The position numbers and the translations under genes were made by a program. A DNA stretch of 10,374 nt. Source: JAWXVD01 sp044425705 (lineage in GTDB: Bacteria > Bacillota > Clostridia > Lachnospirales > Lachnospiraceae). This document shows positions 1-7,220 of this stretch, piece by piece. A model generated the notes under the pieces. That model made no database searches. It was not told the origin of the DNA and worked only from the letters and a program-made list of their open reading frames with translations. The first letter of the stretch is position 1. Each line of letters starts with the position of its first letter. The DNA lies in the NCBI GenBank assembly GCA_044425705.1, contig JAWXVD010000118.1:1-10374 (forward strand). The letters run 5' to 3'.

Positions 1-122
1 TTAATTCTCTACGGATTTCTTTTTTCATTTCAGATAAAGGATTTCCGCAAATATCACATATTTTTTCGTCATCTTCTAATTGATATTCAATGACTTCTAC
101 TGGCAGATCCTTGAAAGTTTTA
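1..122 (-). pseudogene. IS66-family transposase (TnpC) fragment, zinc-finger region
   Basis: Reading the minus strand leftwards from about 122 gives a peptide containing DLPVEVIEYQLEDDEKICDI followed by a CxxCG zinc knuckle and a KKEIRREL tail. This matches what I know of the IS66 transposase zinc-finger region (LPVEVIEY...CxxCG...M.KE.R.EL), which precedes the catalytic domain. The frame is still open at base 1, so the rest of the transposase may continue outside the window. On the other side the similarity stops near 110-122, next to a run of eight G (123-130), with no start codon and no upstream IS66 sequence. The 5' part of the gene has therefore been lost. Family call is from memory of the motif; the exact break point is inference. 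Confidence 0.72.
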
Positions 123-130
123 GGGGGGGG

Positions 131-290
131 TACTTTGTTGCAGCACTTGATGTTAATGGCAGGCACGTTTTTGTTACTAGCTATGGTACAAGGATATAAG
201 GGGAATATCAATAGAAAAGGTAATTTGCACACACTGGTGCCACTGGTACCTTATGTGGCGGTATGGTTTGTCATATCTTTTCTATCATAA
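131..290 (+). pseudogene. C-terminal remnant of a polytopic membrane protein
   Basis: The + frame reads GTLLQHLMLMAGTFLLLAMV, a short polar loop (QGYKGNINRKGN), then a second hydrophobic stretch ending at a TAA at 288-290. That is two transmembrane-like segments separated by a basic loop, as at the end of a multi-pass membrane protein. The frame can be extended back to an ATG at 90, but 90-122 is the antisense of the IS66 fragment, so that N-terminus is not native. No convincing ribosome binding site precedes 90. I do not recognise the family with confidence; the tail vaguely resembles large clostridial membrane proteins of envelope-glycan type. Most likely a decapitated gene at a rearrangement junction. 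Confidence 0.4.
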
Positions 291-332
291 ACATAATTAT
301 TAAAAACAAGATTAAGAAGAGGGATAATATTA

Positions 333-572
333 GTGAATTTACAAGAATTAAAAGATATTGATGTAAGGGAAGTAAATAGAGATGAGTTGGTGGAACGAAG
401 TACAATTAAATTTAAAGCAAATGTTTCGAGAGAAGAACGTATACAGGATTATATCAGACAAATTAAGAATCCATATTGTTATTTAGATGGAGGAAATGTT
501 GTGAAAATTAGTTTTGGAAATACCGATGCAACAATGGAAGATTGTCTATCGCATTATTTGAGTGGACTATAG
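333..572 (+). CDS. Small conserved protein, DUF6870-like
   Basis: A 79-residue protein starting at GTG 333, chosen because AAGAAGAGGG at 314-323 lies 9 nt upstream. It is acidic and basic in turn with no membrane segment or signal peptide, so cytosolic. It has the layout I associate with a small Lachnospiraceae accessory-DNA family (I believe DUF6870): an N-terminal ELKDIDVREVNRDELVE, a central ERIQDYIRQIKNPYCY, then VVKISFGNTDATMEDCLSHY. The family usually has a CxxC-like pair around the 'NPYC' segment; here only one cysteine remains, with YLDGG in place of the second. Its function is unknown. It sits 92 bp upstream of the recombinase triplet and may belong to the same element. The DUF number is from memory and unverified. 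Confidence 0.7.
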   Translation: MNLQELKDIDVREVNRDELVERSTIKFKANVSREERIQDYIRQIKNPYCYLDGGNVVKISFGNTDATMEDCLSHYLSGL

Positions 573-641
573 GTTGAAAAATATTTGACATCTTGGACAA
601 TTAAAAATACATAAGTTACACTTTAGGAAAACAAAAGTATG

Positions 642-647
642 TATAAT
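642..647 (+). promoter_or_regulatory. Candidate -10 box for the recombinase array
   Basis: A perfect TATAAT occurs at 642-647, 18 nt before the first recombinase start. No good -35 lies at 16-18 nt; the nearest is TTACAC at 616-621 with a 20-nt spacer. A perfect TTGACA is present at 585-590, but its matching -10 (TACATA, 608-613) is poor. If the 642 box is used, the leader would be only about 10 nt. Confidence 0.35.
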
Positions 648-664
648 GTTTATGAGAGAAAGAG

Positions 665-2374
665 ATGGTTATAGAGATGGAAAATAAAGTGTATCGTGCA
701 GCAATTTATTGTAGATTGTCAAAAGAAGATGGTGATAAAGCGGAAAGCAATAGTATAGGAAGCCAGAGGGATTATTGCGAGGCATATATTCAGAAGCACG
801 AAGATATCACACTTGTGAGAGAGCCTATTGTAGATGATGGAGTAAGTGGAATTTCTTTTGAAAGGGCAGGGTTTAAGGTCTTAGAAGAGGAAATAAGAAC
901 AGGAAAAATAAATTGTGTTGTAGTTCGTGATTTATCGAGGTTTAGTAGAAACTATATTGATGCAGGTAGATATTTGGAAAAAATTTTCCCTAGTTTGGGA
1001 ATACGATTTATTGCAATCAATGATCATTATGATAGTTTAACTAGTGATCCTCAGTCAGATGCATTTATGCTGCCATTTAAAAATTTGATAAATGACACTT
1101 ACTGCAAAGATATTTCTGTTAAAATTCGTTCTAGTTTAGAGATTAAAAGAAAAAATGGGGAATATGTAGGTTCTTTTTGTCCATATGGTTATAAGAGAGA
1201 TGAAAAGAGTCGTCATAAATTAGTGGTAGATGAAAATGTAAGTGAATACGTGCAACTAATATTTTCATTATTTAAGGATGGAATTAGTATTGGGAAAATT
1301 GCAGAAAAATTTACAAAAATGGGCATTGCTACACCTTTAGAATATAAAAGATCTATTGGAGTCAACTTTGAAACTGCATTTAAAAAGAGTGAGACATCTA
1401 AATGGGAATATAATACAGTGAAAAGAATTTTATGTAATGAAGTTTATATGGGGGTACTAATACAGGGAAAAAGAGGTACACCTAATTATAAAGTAAGAGT
1501 AATGAAGAATAAGGATGAATCGGAGTGGATTAAGGTGGAAAATGCTCACGAGTCCTTAGTATCTAAGGAAGATTTTCATGCTGTGCAAAACTTATTGCAA
1601 CGAGATATGCGTTCTTTATTATCAAAAGATTCACAGAATATATTATCAGGTTTTCTATTTTGTGCAGATTGCGGAGCAACGATGATAAGAAAGTCTGTTT
1701 CATCAAATGGGAAAAAATATATTTATTATGTATGTTCCAACCACAAGAACAATAAAACGTGCAGTAGCCATACAATACCAGTAAATGATATTGAAGAAAA
1801 AGTTTTTACAGCAATTCATGATCAAGTGAAATTAGTAGCTCATTTGGAAAAAACAATTGCTATGATAGAAGAATTACCGTACAAAGAACGTAGGGTGTTT
1901 GATTATGAAAAGCAGATTAAAAACTTAGAATTAGAAATGGAACGTTACCAAAGGCTGAAACTACGATTATATGAAGATTATACGGATAAAATAATTTCTA
2001 AAAATGATTTTTTAGAATTTGGAAATACCTATACAAATATGATGGAAGAAAAAGAAAAAACGATTAAGTGTTTGAGAAATGAAATGGAACAAGCTATAGA
2101 TTTAGGAATGGCAGCTAAAAATTGGGTGACACAATTTAATGAGGTTGAAAATAAATTTTCAACCTCAGCGTCTGTGATTTCACCCTTGCAAGCAAGTGAA
2201 ATCACTGGACTTAAATATGAAAATATAAAAGGATTGAATAGAAGAGTGCTTATGGCACTTGTAGATAGAATTAAAATTTATGAAGACCATATGATAGAGA
2301 TTGTATTTAAGTATATAGATGAGTATCAATATGTAATGGAATATGTTGCAAATTTTAATAAGGAAATTTCGTAA
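665..2374 (+). CDS. Large serine recombinase 1 of a tandem triplet
   Basis: A 569-residue site-specific recombinase. It would cut both att sites through a serine-phosphate link and swap strands to integrate or excise DNA. The N-terminal resolvase domain (about 8-150) carries YCRLS with Arg17 and catalytic Ser19, and RDLSRFSRN with Arg92 and Arg95, so the active site looks complete. A recombinase DNA-binding domain follows (about 160-290; GSFCPYGYKRD). A zinc ribbon has Cys333, Cys336, Cys357 and Cys366, and then comes a charged helical stretch (about 395-490), the usual coiled coil of this class. Length is normal for Firmicute large serine recombinases. ATG 665 is used because GAGAGAAAGAG lies just upstream; ATG 677 is a possible alternative. 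The next recombinase follows after 62 bp. Domain calls rest on visible motifs; the att sites are unknown. Confidence 0.93.
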   Translation: MVIEMENKVYRAAIYCRLSKEDGDKAESNSIGSQRDYCEAYIQKHEDITLVREPIVDDGVSGISFERAGFKVLEEEIRTGKINCVVVRDLSRFSRNYIDAGRYLEKIFPSLGIRFIAINDHYDSLTSDPQSDAFMLPFKNLINDTYCKDISVKIRSSLEIKRKNGEYVGSFCPYGYKRDEKSRHKLVVDENVSEYVQLIFSLFKDGISIGKIAEKFTKMGIATPLEYKRSIGVNFETAFKKSETSKWEYNTVKRILCNEVYMGVLIQGKRGTPNYKVRVMKNKDESEWIKVENAHESLVSKEDFHAVQNLLQRDMRSLLSKDSQNILSGFLFCADCGATMIRKSVSSNGKKYIYYVCSNHKNNKTCSSHTIPVNDIEEKVFTAIHDQVKLVAHLEKTIAMIEELPYKERRVFDYEKQIKNLELEMERYQRLKLRLYEDYTDKIISKNDFLEFGNTYTNMMEEKEKTIKCLRNEMEQAIDLGMAAKNWVTQFNEVENKFSTSASVISPLQASEITGLKYENIKGLNRRVLMALVDRIKIYEDHMIEIVFKYIDEYQYVMEYVANFNKEIS

Positions 2375-2436
2375 GTTTTAACATGGATGAATAGTTATAA
2401 AGTGAAAGACAAAGAGAAGGTGATGGTTGTTAATAT

Positions 2437-4104
2437 ATGGCAAGAAAAAGTAGAAAAATAGTGCAGGATATGCAGCTAGATGATTTAAAACATATAAAAA
2501 AAGTCTCTACAGCCATTTATGCAAGACTATCAGTTGAAAATAGTGGAAAAACAGATGCAAGTGATGTGATAAAAAATCAAATAGAATTATGTAAAAAATA
2601 TGTGGAGGAAATACCAGAATTTGAATTAATAGATATTTATGCGGATAATGGTAAAACAGGTACAGTATTTGAACGACCAGAATTTAATCGACTTATGGAT
2701 GATATTAGAAGTGGACGAATTCAATGTTTAGTAGTAAAAGATTTATCAAGATTTGGAAGAGACTATGTGGAAACAGGCACTTATATAGAAAGAATTTTTC
2801 CGATGATTGGTTTGCGGTTTATATCTATCAAGGAAAAGTATGATAGTTTAACAGCAAATGAAACGAATGGTGCATTAATGATTCCTTTGCAAAATATGAT
2901 AAATGAATTGTATTCAAAGGATATTTCTAGAAAAGTTTCCACTGCATTAAAAACTAAAATAAATTCGGGTACTTATCGTGTCAAAAATTTATCGTATGGT
3001 TATATGTGGGATGAATCGAGGACTCATATAATTATAGATGAAGAGGCTGCAAAATATGTGCGAATGATTTTCCAGTGGAAATTAGAGGGCGTGGCAATTA
3101 ATCAAATGAAGAGAAATCTGGAACTGTTAAATGCTCCCACTTGTGATAAAAGAAAATATAGTAATGGAGTAAAGAGTGGAACAAAACCAAAAGGTGGTAG
3201 ATGGGCTTGGAGTAGTATATATGGTATTTTAACGAACCAATTTTATGTGGGAGATACTGTACACGGAAAATTTGTTCGTGCCTTATATAAAGGAGAGAAA
3301 CAACATCGAATAAAAGATTCATCCCAATGGATTTGTGATGAAAATACACATCCTGCAATTATTTCAAGAGAAAAATTTCAACAGGTACAAGAAATAATAT
3401 TAGAATCTAGTCGAACACGCACACAAACAATGGAAAATTCAAAAGAAGAACGTGAAAAAGTGTTTGATTTATTTCAGTATAAGATTTTTTGTAAAGATTG
3501 TGGAAGGCGGTTATATGTTAGACGATATAAAAAATACACAGATGAAAAAGAATGTTATGGCGGTTTTTATGTGTGTTCAACCTATAGTAAAAATTTATTG
3601 CCAAGTTGTACTCCTCATAGCATAAATCAAAGTACTGTAGAAGAAAGAGTGCTACAAGCAATACAAATGCAATTGAAAGTTGCACTAAATTATAAAAAAT
3701 TAGATGCAAAAATGAAGCAAAGAAAAAAAGTGAATAGTATAAATGAGGAACGAAATATAAATATCTCAACTATACGACTTAAATTAAATGGAATGTCTAA
3801 AAAGAGGACAAAGTTATATGAGGATTTTGTAGAGGGCATTTTAACAAAAGATCAGTATAAAAATGAAAAGAAATGTCTTGATGAAGAATTTCACCAACTT
3901 GAAGTTCAATTGAAAGATTTGGAAAATAATATAAAAAATGATAAAGAAGCAGCATCTTCTAATGAGAAGTGGGAAAAAATAATAAAATCTATCAGTGGAA
4001 CAAAAAAACTAACACAGAACATGGTAGATGAAATGGTTGAAAAGGTATTGGTATCTGAAGATGGGGAGATTGAAATTATCATGAAATATAGGGGATGGGA
4101 ATAA
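2437..4104 (+). CDS. Large serine recombinase 2 of a tandem triplet
   Basis: A 555-residue large serine recombinase with the same layout as its upstream neighbour but clearly a different protein. It has a basic N-terminal extension (MARKSRK) of about 22 residues before the resolvase fold. YARLS holds Arg30 and catalytic Ser32; KDLSRFGRD holds Arg105 and Arg108. A recombinase domain spans about 170-310, including SYGYMWDE and a lysine-rich insert near 230-250. The zinc ribbon uses Cys352, Cys355, Cys380 and Cys391. A lysine/glutamate-rich helical tail from about 410 to 510 is likely the coiled coil. The ribosome binding site is GAGAAGG at 2414-2420, rather far (16 nt) from ATG 2437; ATG 2423 is in another frame. 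It ends 8 nt before the preferred start of recombinase 3, so the two are probably translated from one mRNA. Confidence 0.93.
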   Translation: MARKSRKIVQDMQLDDLKHIKKVSTAIYARLSVENSGKTDASDVIKNQIELCKKYVEEIPEFELIDIYADNGKTGTVFERPEFNRLMDDIRSGRIQCLVVKDLSRFGRDYVETGTYIERIFPMIGLRFISIKEKYDSLTANETNGALMIPLQNMINELYSKDISRKVSTALKTKINSGTYRVKNLSYGYMWDESRTHIIIDEEAAKYVRMIFQWKLEGVAINQMKRNLELLNAPTCDKRKYSNGVKSGTKPKGGRWAWSSIYGILTNQFYVGDTVHGKFVRALYKGEKQHRIKDSSQWICDENTHPAIISREKFQQVQEIILESSRTRTQTMENSKEEREKVFDLFQYKIFCKDCGRRLYVRRYKKYTDEKECYGGFYVCSTYSKNLLPSCTPHSINQSTVEERVLQAIQMQLKVALNYKKLDAKMKQRKKVNSINEERNINISTIRLKLNGMSKKRTKLYEDFVEGILTKDQYKNEKKCLDEEFHQLEVQLKDLENNIKNDKEAASSNEKWEKIIKSISGTKKLTQNMVDEMVEKVLVSEDGEIEIIMKYRGWE

Positions 4105-4112
4105 AAATTATC

Positions 4113-5693
4113 ATGAATATTGGAATTTATATACGACTATCTAATGCTGATGCAGAAACAGGTAGCATAAAAAAAGAAAGTGATAGTATTGGAAATCAGA
4201 GGATGTACATTCATCAATTTTTGAATGAACATAAAGTGTTGAAAGATTTTCCTAGAGTGGAATTCGTAGATGATGGATTTAGTGCAACCAATGGTAACAG
4301 ACCACAATTTACTGAAATGATAGAAAAAGTTAGAAGGAAAGAAATACAAGTGATTTGTGTAAAGGATTTTTCGAGATTTTTTCGAGATTACATAGAAGCT
4401 GGAAATTATTTGGAGTGTGTATTTCCTTTCTTGGGTGTTAGATTCATAGCGATTAATGATAATTATGATAGTGATGATTATAAAGGCTCTACAGGCGGCT
4501 TAGAAATGGCGATTAGAAACATTATTTATGCATCTTATAGTAGAGATTTATCAATTAAAGTAAAAACTGCAAAAAGGATGATGGCGGAACAAGGAAAGTA
4601 TATAGGAAAAATACCACCATTTGGTTATAAAAAAGATCCAGTTAATAAAAATAAGCTTCTAATAGATGAAGAGGCAGCAAAGATAGTAAGATTTATTTTT
4701 GAAAAAGCATTAGAGGGCAATAAGTGCAAGCAAATAGCACTTTATTTAAATAGAGAGAACATGATGACAAGAAGGCAATATTATAGGATGAAGAATCCTA
4801 CTAGTGGAATGTTCGGAGGTAACGGTGGACAAGATACTTGGAGAAGTGAAGCAGTACAGAATATTATTAGGAACTATATGTATACAGGGGCTTTGGTAAG
4901 CCAAAGAAGAACACGAATTGCTGTAGGACAAAAGAAAACAAAACGTCAGCAGCCAATTATTGTGAAAGATGTATGCCAAGGGATTGTTACAAGAGATGAA
5001 TATGAAAAGGCACAAGTAATTTTTAGAAAACAATCTAGAGATTCGATTAAGAATGAGTATTATATTTTAAAGGGACTCATTCATTGTGGTGAGTGTAAAA
5101 GGAAAATGGGAAGGCATAAAGTAGTAAGAAACGAAAATTATTATCAATGTAATTCCTATAAATTCAATGAAAATTTATCATGCTATCGGGACAAGTTTAC
5201 AGAACCAGTAATAGAAACAATTATTTTTCATGCAATGGAACAATATATTATGTTATTGCAAAATGATTATGTAAATAAATTTGAAGAAAAATTAAATGGT
5301 CCAAAGGAAAAGCTAATAAATGGTAGAGAAGAAAGGAATCAGTTAGCAACAGTTCAACTTAAGTTAGAGCAAAATAGACAGGCTAAAATAAGAAGTTATG
5401 AAAAATATGTCAATGAAAGTATTATAAAAGAAATATACCAGAAGCAAGTTGCAAAAATAGATGAAGAACGCATCGGTTTGCTTCATGAAAGTGAAGAATT
5501 AGAAAAGATAAGCAATCATCAAAACAGTAAAAACAAGCAAGGTGAACAGGATATGAGAAATATAACGAACTTTTGTTTAACAGAAGAGAACTTTACCTAT
5601 GAATTGGTACATGCAATGGTAAAAAATATTTATATTTATAGTGATGGAACATTAGAGATTGTATGGAAGTTTCGTAATGTATTTGATTTGTAA
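4113..5693 (+). CDS. Large serine recombinase 3 of a tandem triplet
   Basis: A 526-residue large serine recombinase. The frame is open back to ATG 4095, but I prefer ATG 4113: it gives MNIGIYIRLS, a normal N-terminus for the family, whereas 4095 has AGGGG touching the start codon with no spacing. The resolvase domain has Arg8 and catalytic Ser10, then KDFSRFFRD with Arg88 and Arg91; Phe-Phe here differs from the Phe-Ser and Phe-Gly of its two neighbours. GGLEMAIRNIIYASYSRDLS (about 136-155) is characteristic of third-position members of such clusters as I remember them. The recombinase domain follows (about 165-300), then a zinc ribbon with Cys325, Cys328, Cys346 and Cys357 and a helical coiled-coil tail. 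It is likely translationally coupled to recombinase 2. No terminator with a clear U-run directly follows; a structured non-coding region does. Confidence 0.93.
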   Translation: MNIGIYIRLSNADAETGSIKKESDSIGNQRMYIHQFLNEHKVLKDFPRVEFVDDGFSATNGNRPQFTEMIEKVRRKEIQVICVKDFSRFFRDYIEAGNYLECVFPFLGVRFIAINDNYDSDDYKGSTGGLEMAIRNIIYASYSRDLSIKVKTAKRMMAEQGKYIGKIPPFGYKKDPVNKNKLLIDEEAAKIVRFIFEKALEGNKCKQIALYLNRENMMTRRQYYRMKNPTSGMFGGNGGQDTWRSEAVQNIIRNYMYTGALVSQRRTRIAVGQKKTKRQQPIIVKDVCQGIVTRDEYEKAQVIFRKQSRDSIKNEYYILKGLIHCGECKRKMGRHKVVRNENYYQCNSYKFNENLSCYRDKFTEPVIETIIFHAMEQYIMLLQNDYVNKFEEKLNGPKEKLINGREERNQLATVQLKLEQNRQAKIRSYEKYVNESIIKEIYQKQVAKIDEERIGLLHESEELEKISNHQNSKNKQGEQDMRNITNFCLTEENFTYELVHAMVKNIYIYSDGTLEIVWKFRNVFDL

Positions 5694-5729
5694 AGTGGTT
5701 TATTGTTACTTTTTAGTTACATTTCACGC

Positions 5730-5759
5730 CCACACAAATCACTCCGCTGATTTGTGTGG
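5730..5759. repeat. 12-bp perfect hairpin
   Basis: CCACACAAATCA (5730-5741) and TGATTTGTGTGG (5748-5759) are perfect complements around a 6-nt loop CTCCGC. It lies 36 nt past the stop of recombinase 3. It is followed by AGAGAACG, not by a T-run, so it is not a classical intrinsic terminator, though it could protect the 3' end of the recombinase mRNA. Confidence 0.75.
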
Positions 5760-5784
5760 AGAGAACGATTACGAGAGTCAATTA

Positions 5785-5841
5785 GCATGCCCATTCCAGT
5801 TAGTGTACAGGTTACCTGTACACTAACTGGAATGGGCATGC
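5785..5841. repeat. 28-bp perfect inverted repeat, 1-nt spacer
   Basis: The left arm runs 5785-5812 and the right arm 5814-5841, with a single T (5813) between them. All 28 pairs match; the arms begin and end with GCATGC and the centre reads CAGGTTACCTG. The arms are noticeably richer in GC than the surrounding DNA. As RNA it would be an almost loopless hairpin; as DNA it could extrude a cruciform or bind a dimeric or tetrameric protein. A T-run (5851-5855) starts 9 nt after the right arm, too far for a standard terminator. Confidence 0.85.
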
Positions 5842-5888
5842 GTCTGTTACTTTTTGCACACACACGTAGTGTGGGGGTAAAAAGTAAG

Positions 5889-5958
5889 AAAATAGTGATT
5901 GAGATAAAGTAGGGGAGTTGGTATAATAGGAGCAGAAATGGATATGTAAAAGAAAGTG
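5889..5958 (+). repeat. 70-bp direct repeat, copy 1 (promoter-bearing)
   Basis: This block and 9934-10003 align without gaps, with 6 differences by hand count. The longest identical runs are 21 nt (first 21 positions), 19 nt (positions 23-41) and 12 nt (positions 59-70). The repeat begins right after the outer inverted-repeat arm and ends just before the ATPase start codon. Each copy contains the same sigma-A-type promoter. Confidence 0.85.
5899..5927 (+). promoter_or_regulatory. Sigma-A-type promoter for the ATPase genes
   Basis: The -35 TTGAGA (5899-5904) and -10 TATAAT (5922-5927) are separated by exactly 17 nt. The predicted transcription start is near 5934, giving a leader of about 37 nt to ATG 5971. 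This should uncouple the ATPase genes from the recombinase operon. The same promoter recurs at 9944-9972. Confidence 0.8.
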
Positions 5959-5970
5959 GTGGTTATTAAT

Positions 5971-7002
5971 ATGAGCATTGCAAGTATTAAGCTTGAAAAT
6001 TTTACAGTTTTTGAAAAGATTGAAATTGATTTTTCAAAAGGAATAAATGTCCTAATTGGAGAAAATGGAACTGGTAAGACTCACCTTTTAAAAGTTATTT
6101 GTGGTGATAAAGGTAAAGATGTAAAAATATCTGATTATTTTAAAGGTGAAACAGTTAGAAAAACACCAAAAATAGAAAGTGTTCTAAAGAATATTGGATT
6201 ATTAGAAGGAACTGAAGAATTGACAATCGAGCAAGCTGAAATAATAAAGAGTTTGTTAGAGCAAAAAATTAATGAAAGTTCAACAGATGAAATAATTAAG
6301 TTTGAAGAGCAAATTCAGATTCAAAAAATAGATATTAAAGGTAAATTAGATAAATTTGTATTTATTCCAGCAAAAGAAATGCTTAGTCATTCAAAAGGTT
6401 TACTTCCTATGCTGAAGAAATACAGTAAAGACATGCCTTTTGATAAGTCATTGTTAGATATTATAGAAGTAGCACAGTATTGGAAAATAGACAGTGTTCC
6501 TGATATTGGAAAAGCAATTTTACCAAAATTAGAGACTATAATTGGCGGTAAAGTTATACTTGATAATGATGGAGAATTTTCAATTAAAAAAACAGATGGA
6601 TATTTGATTAAGTTTTCAATGGAAGCTGAAGGAATTAAAAAAATAGCTGTTTTATGGCAACTTATTATGAATGAAAGCATAACAAAAGATAGTGTTTTAT
6701 TTTGGGATGAACCAGAAGCAAATATTAATCCGAAACTGCTGAGAGATGTTGCAGAAATTTTATTAGAATTATCAAGAAATGGTGTACAGATATTTGTTGC
6801 ATCGCATAATTATATATTTGCAAAATATATGGAAGTTCTAATGAAAGATAGTGATGATGTGATTTTTCACTCATTGTACAAAACTGATAATGGTGTAAAA
6901 TGTGAAAGTAACAGAAATTTTAGAGAATTAAAACATAATTCGATTCTATCTTCGTTAGATATTCTTATTGAGCAAGTTTTTGATTTGGACTTAGGGGATT
7001 AG
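5971..7002 (+). CDS. AAA/ABC-type ATPase 1 (AAA_21-like)
   Basis: A 343-residue soluble ATPase of the ABC/SMC-like AAA class. Walker A is GENGTGKT (30-37) after the usual IKLENFTVFEKIEIDFSKGI lead-in. A signature-like AEGIKK lies in the second half. Walker B is VLFWDEPEA with Asp246 and Glu247, and VASHN gives the switch His279. The middle (about 45-150) is a glutamate/lysine-rich helical insert followed by VFIPAKEMLS, typical of this group. There is no TOPRIM or nuclease domain at the C-terminus, so any effector would be another protein. GTG 5956 extends the frame, but ATG 5971 has GGTGG 8 nt upstream and yields the standard N-terminus. Such ATPases occur in phage-defence and plasmid-stability operons as well as in uncharacterised contexts. 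A second ATPase lies 217 bp downstream. Family call is firm, role is open. Confidence 0.85.
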   Translation: MSIASIKLENFTVFEKIEIDFSKGINVLIGENGTGKTHLLKVICGDKGKDVKISDYFKGETVRKTPKIESVLKNIGLLEGTEELTIEQAEIIKSLLEQKINESSTDEIIKFEEQIQIQKIDIKGKLDKFVFIPAKEMLSHSKGLLPMLKKYSKDMPFDKSLLDIIEVAQYWKIDSVPDIGKAILPKLETIIGGKVILDNDGEFSIKKTDGYLIKFSMEAEGIKKIAVLWQLIMNESITKDSVLFWDEPEANINPKLLRDVAEILLELSRNGVQIFVASHNYIFAKYMEVLMKDSDDVIFHSLYKTDNGVKCESNRNFRELKHNSILSSLDILIEQVFDLDLGD

Positions 7003-7085
7003 GATAATATTAGATTACCATTTATGTTGGAAAGTGAAAATCAGTTTAAAAGTAAGATGATGAGACTATGAAATGGAGCAATAAT

Positions 7086-7220
7086 ATGGAAATAAACTTA
7101 ATTGTAATAGCTAAGGCTTATGATAAACTAGGATGTATTGCGTATAGATGTAAAACAGTAAATGAAGCACGCTGTTTATCAGGAACATTAGAAGCAATTC
7201 GTCAAGATGGGAGATTTTGA
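7086..7220 (+). CDS. 44-residue small ORF between the two ATPases
   Basis: ATG 7086 with GGAG at 7075-7078 (7-nt spacing) opens a 44-codon frame ending TGA 7218-7220. The protein starts MEINLIVIAKAYDKLGCIAY and continues with RCKTVNEARCLSGTLEAIRQ. It has an amphipathic beta-alpha look and no membrane segment. Its stop overlaps the ATG of the next ATPase by one base (TGATG), and that ATPase's GGGAG site (7209-7213) lies inside it, so the pair is probably translationally coupled. It resembles the first half of a longer small-protein family I associate with Lachnospiraceae mobile DNA, so it may be a truncated remnant that survives as a leader ORF. Function unknown. Confidence 0.5.
   Translation: MEINLIVIAKAYDKLGCIAYRCKTVNEARCLSGTLEAIRQDGRF

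Larger units (their letters stand above)
5707..5887. repeat. Nested inverted-repeat region after the recombinases
   Basis: Outer arms TTACTTTTTA (5707-5716) and TAAAAAGTAA (5878-5887) are perfect 10-bp complements. Just inside, CCCACAC (5729-5735) faces GTGTGGG (5869-5875). Between them lie a 12-bp hairpin and a 28-bp perfect inverted repeat. TGTTACTTTTT also occurs as a direct repeat at 5704-5714 and 5845-5855. The unit is 181 bp with no ORF of note. It resembles a small non-autonomous element, an element terminus or a structured RNA; the sequence does not decide which. It separates the recombinase operon from the ATPase promoter. Confidence 0.6.

Noticed and set aside
90..290. A complete 66-residue membrane protein starting at 90
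   Set aside because: The first 11 codons are the antisense of an IS66 fragment and there is no ribosome binding site, so it is a chimeric frame rather than a native gene.
5785..5855. Intrinsic terminator for the recombinase operon
   Set aside because: The hairpin is far longer than usual with a 1-nt loop, and the T-run begins 9 nt after the stem, so it does not fit the standard pattern. It may still stop transcription, but I do not call it.
5707..5887. Transfer origin (oriT)
   Set aside because: Inverted repeats are compatible with oriT, but no relaxase gene or recognisable nick site is in the window.
6387..6680. Minus-strand ORFs inside the ATPase and recombinase genes
   Set aside because: They mirror AT-rich, purine-loaded coding sequence on the other strand and carry no protein-like motifs.
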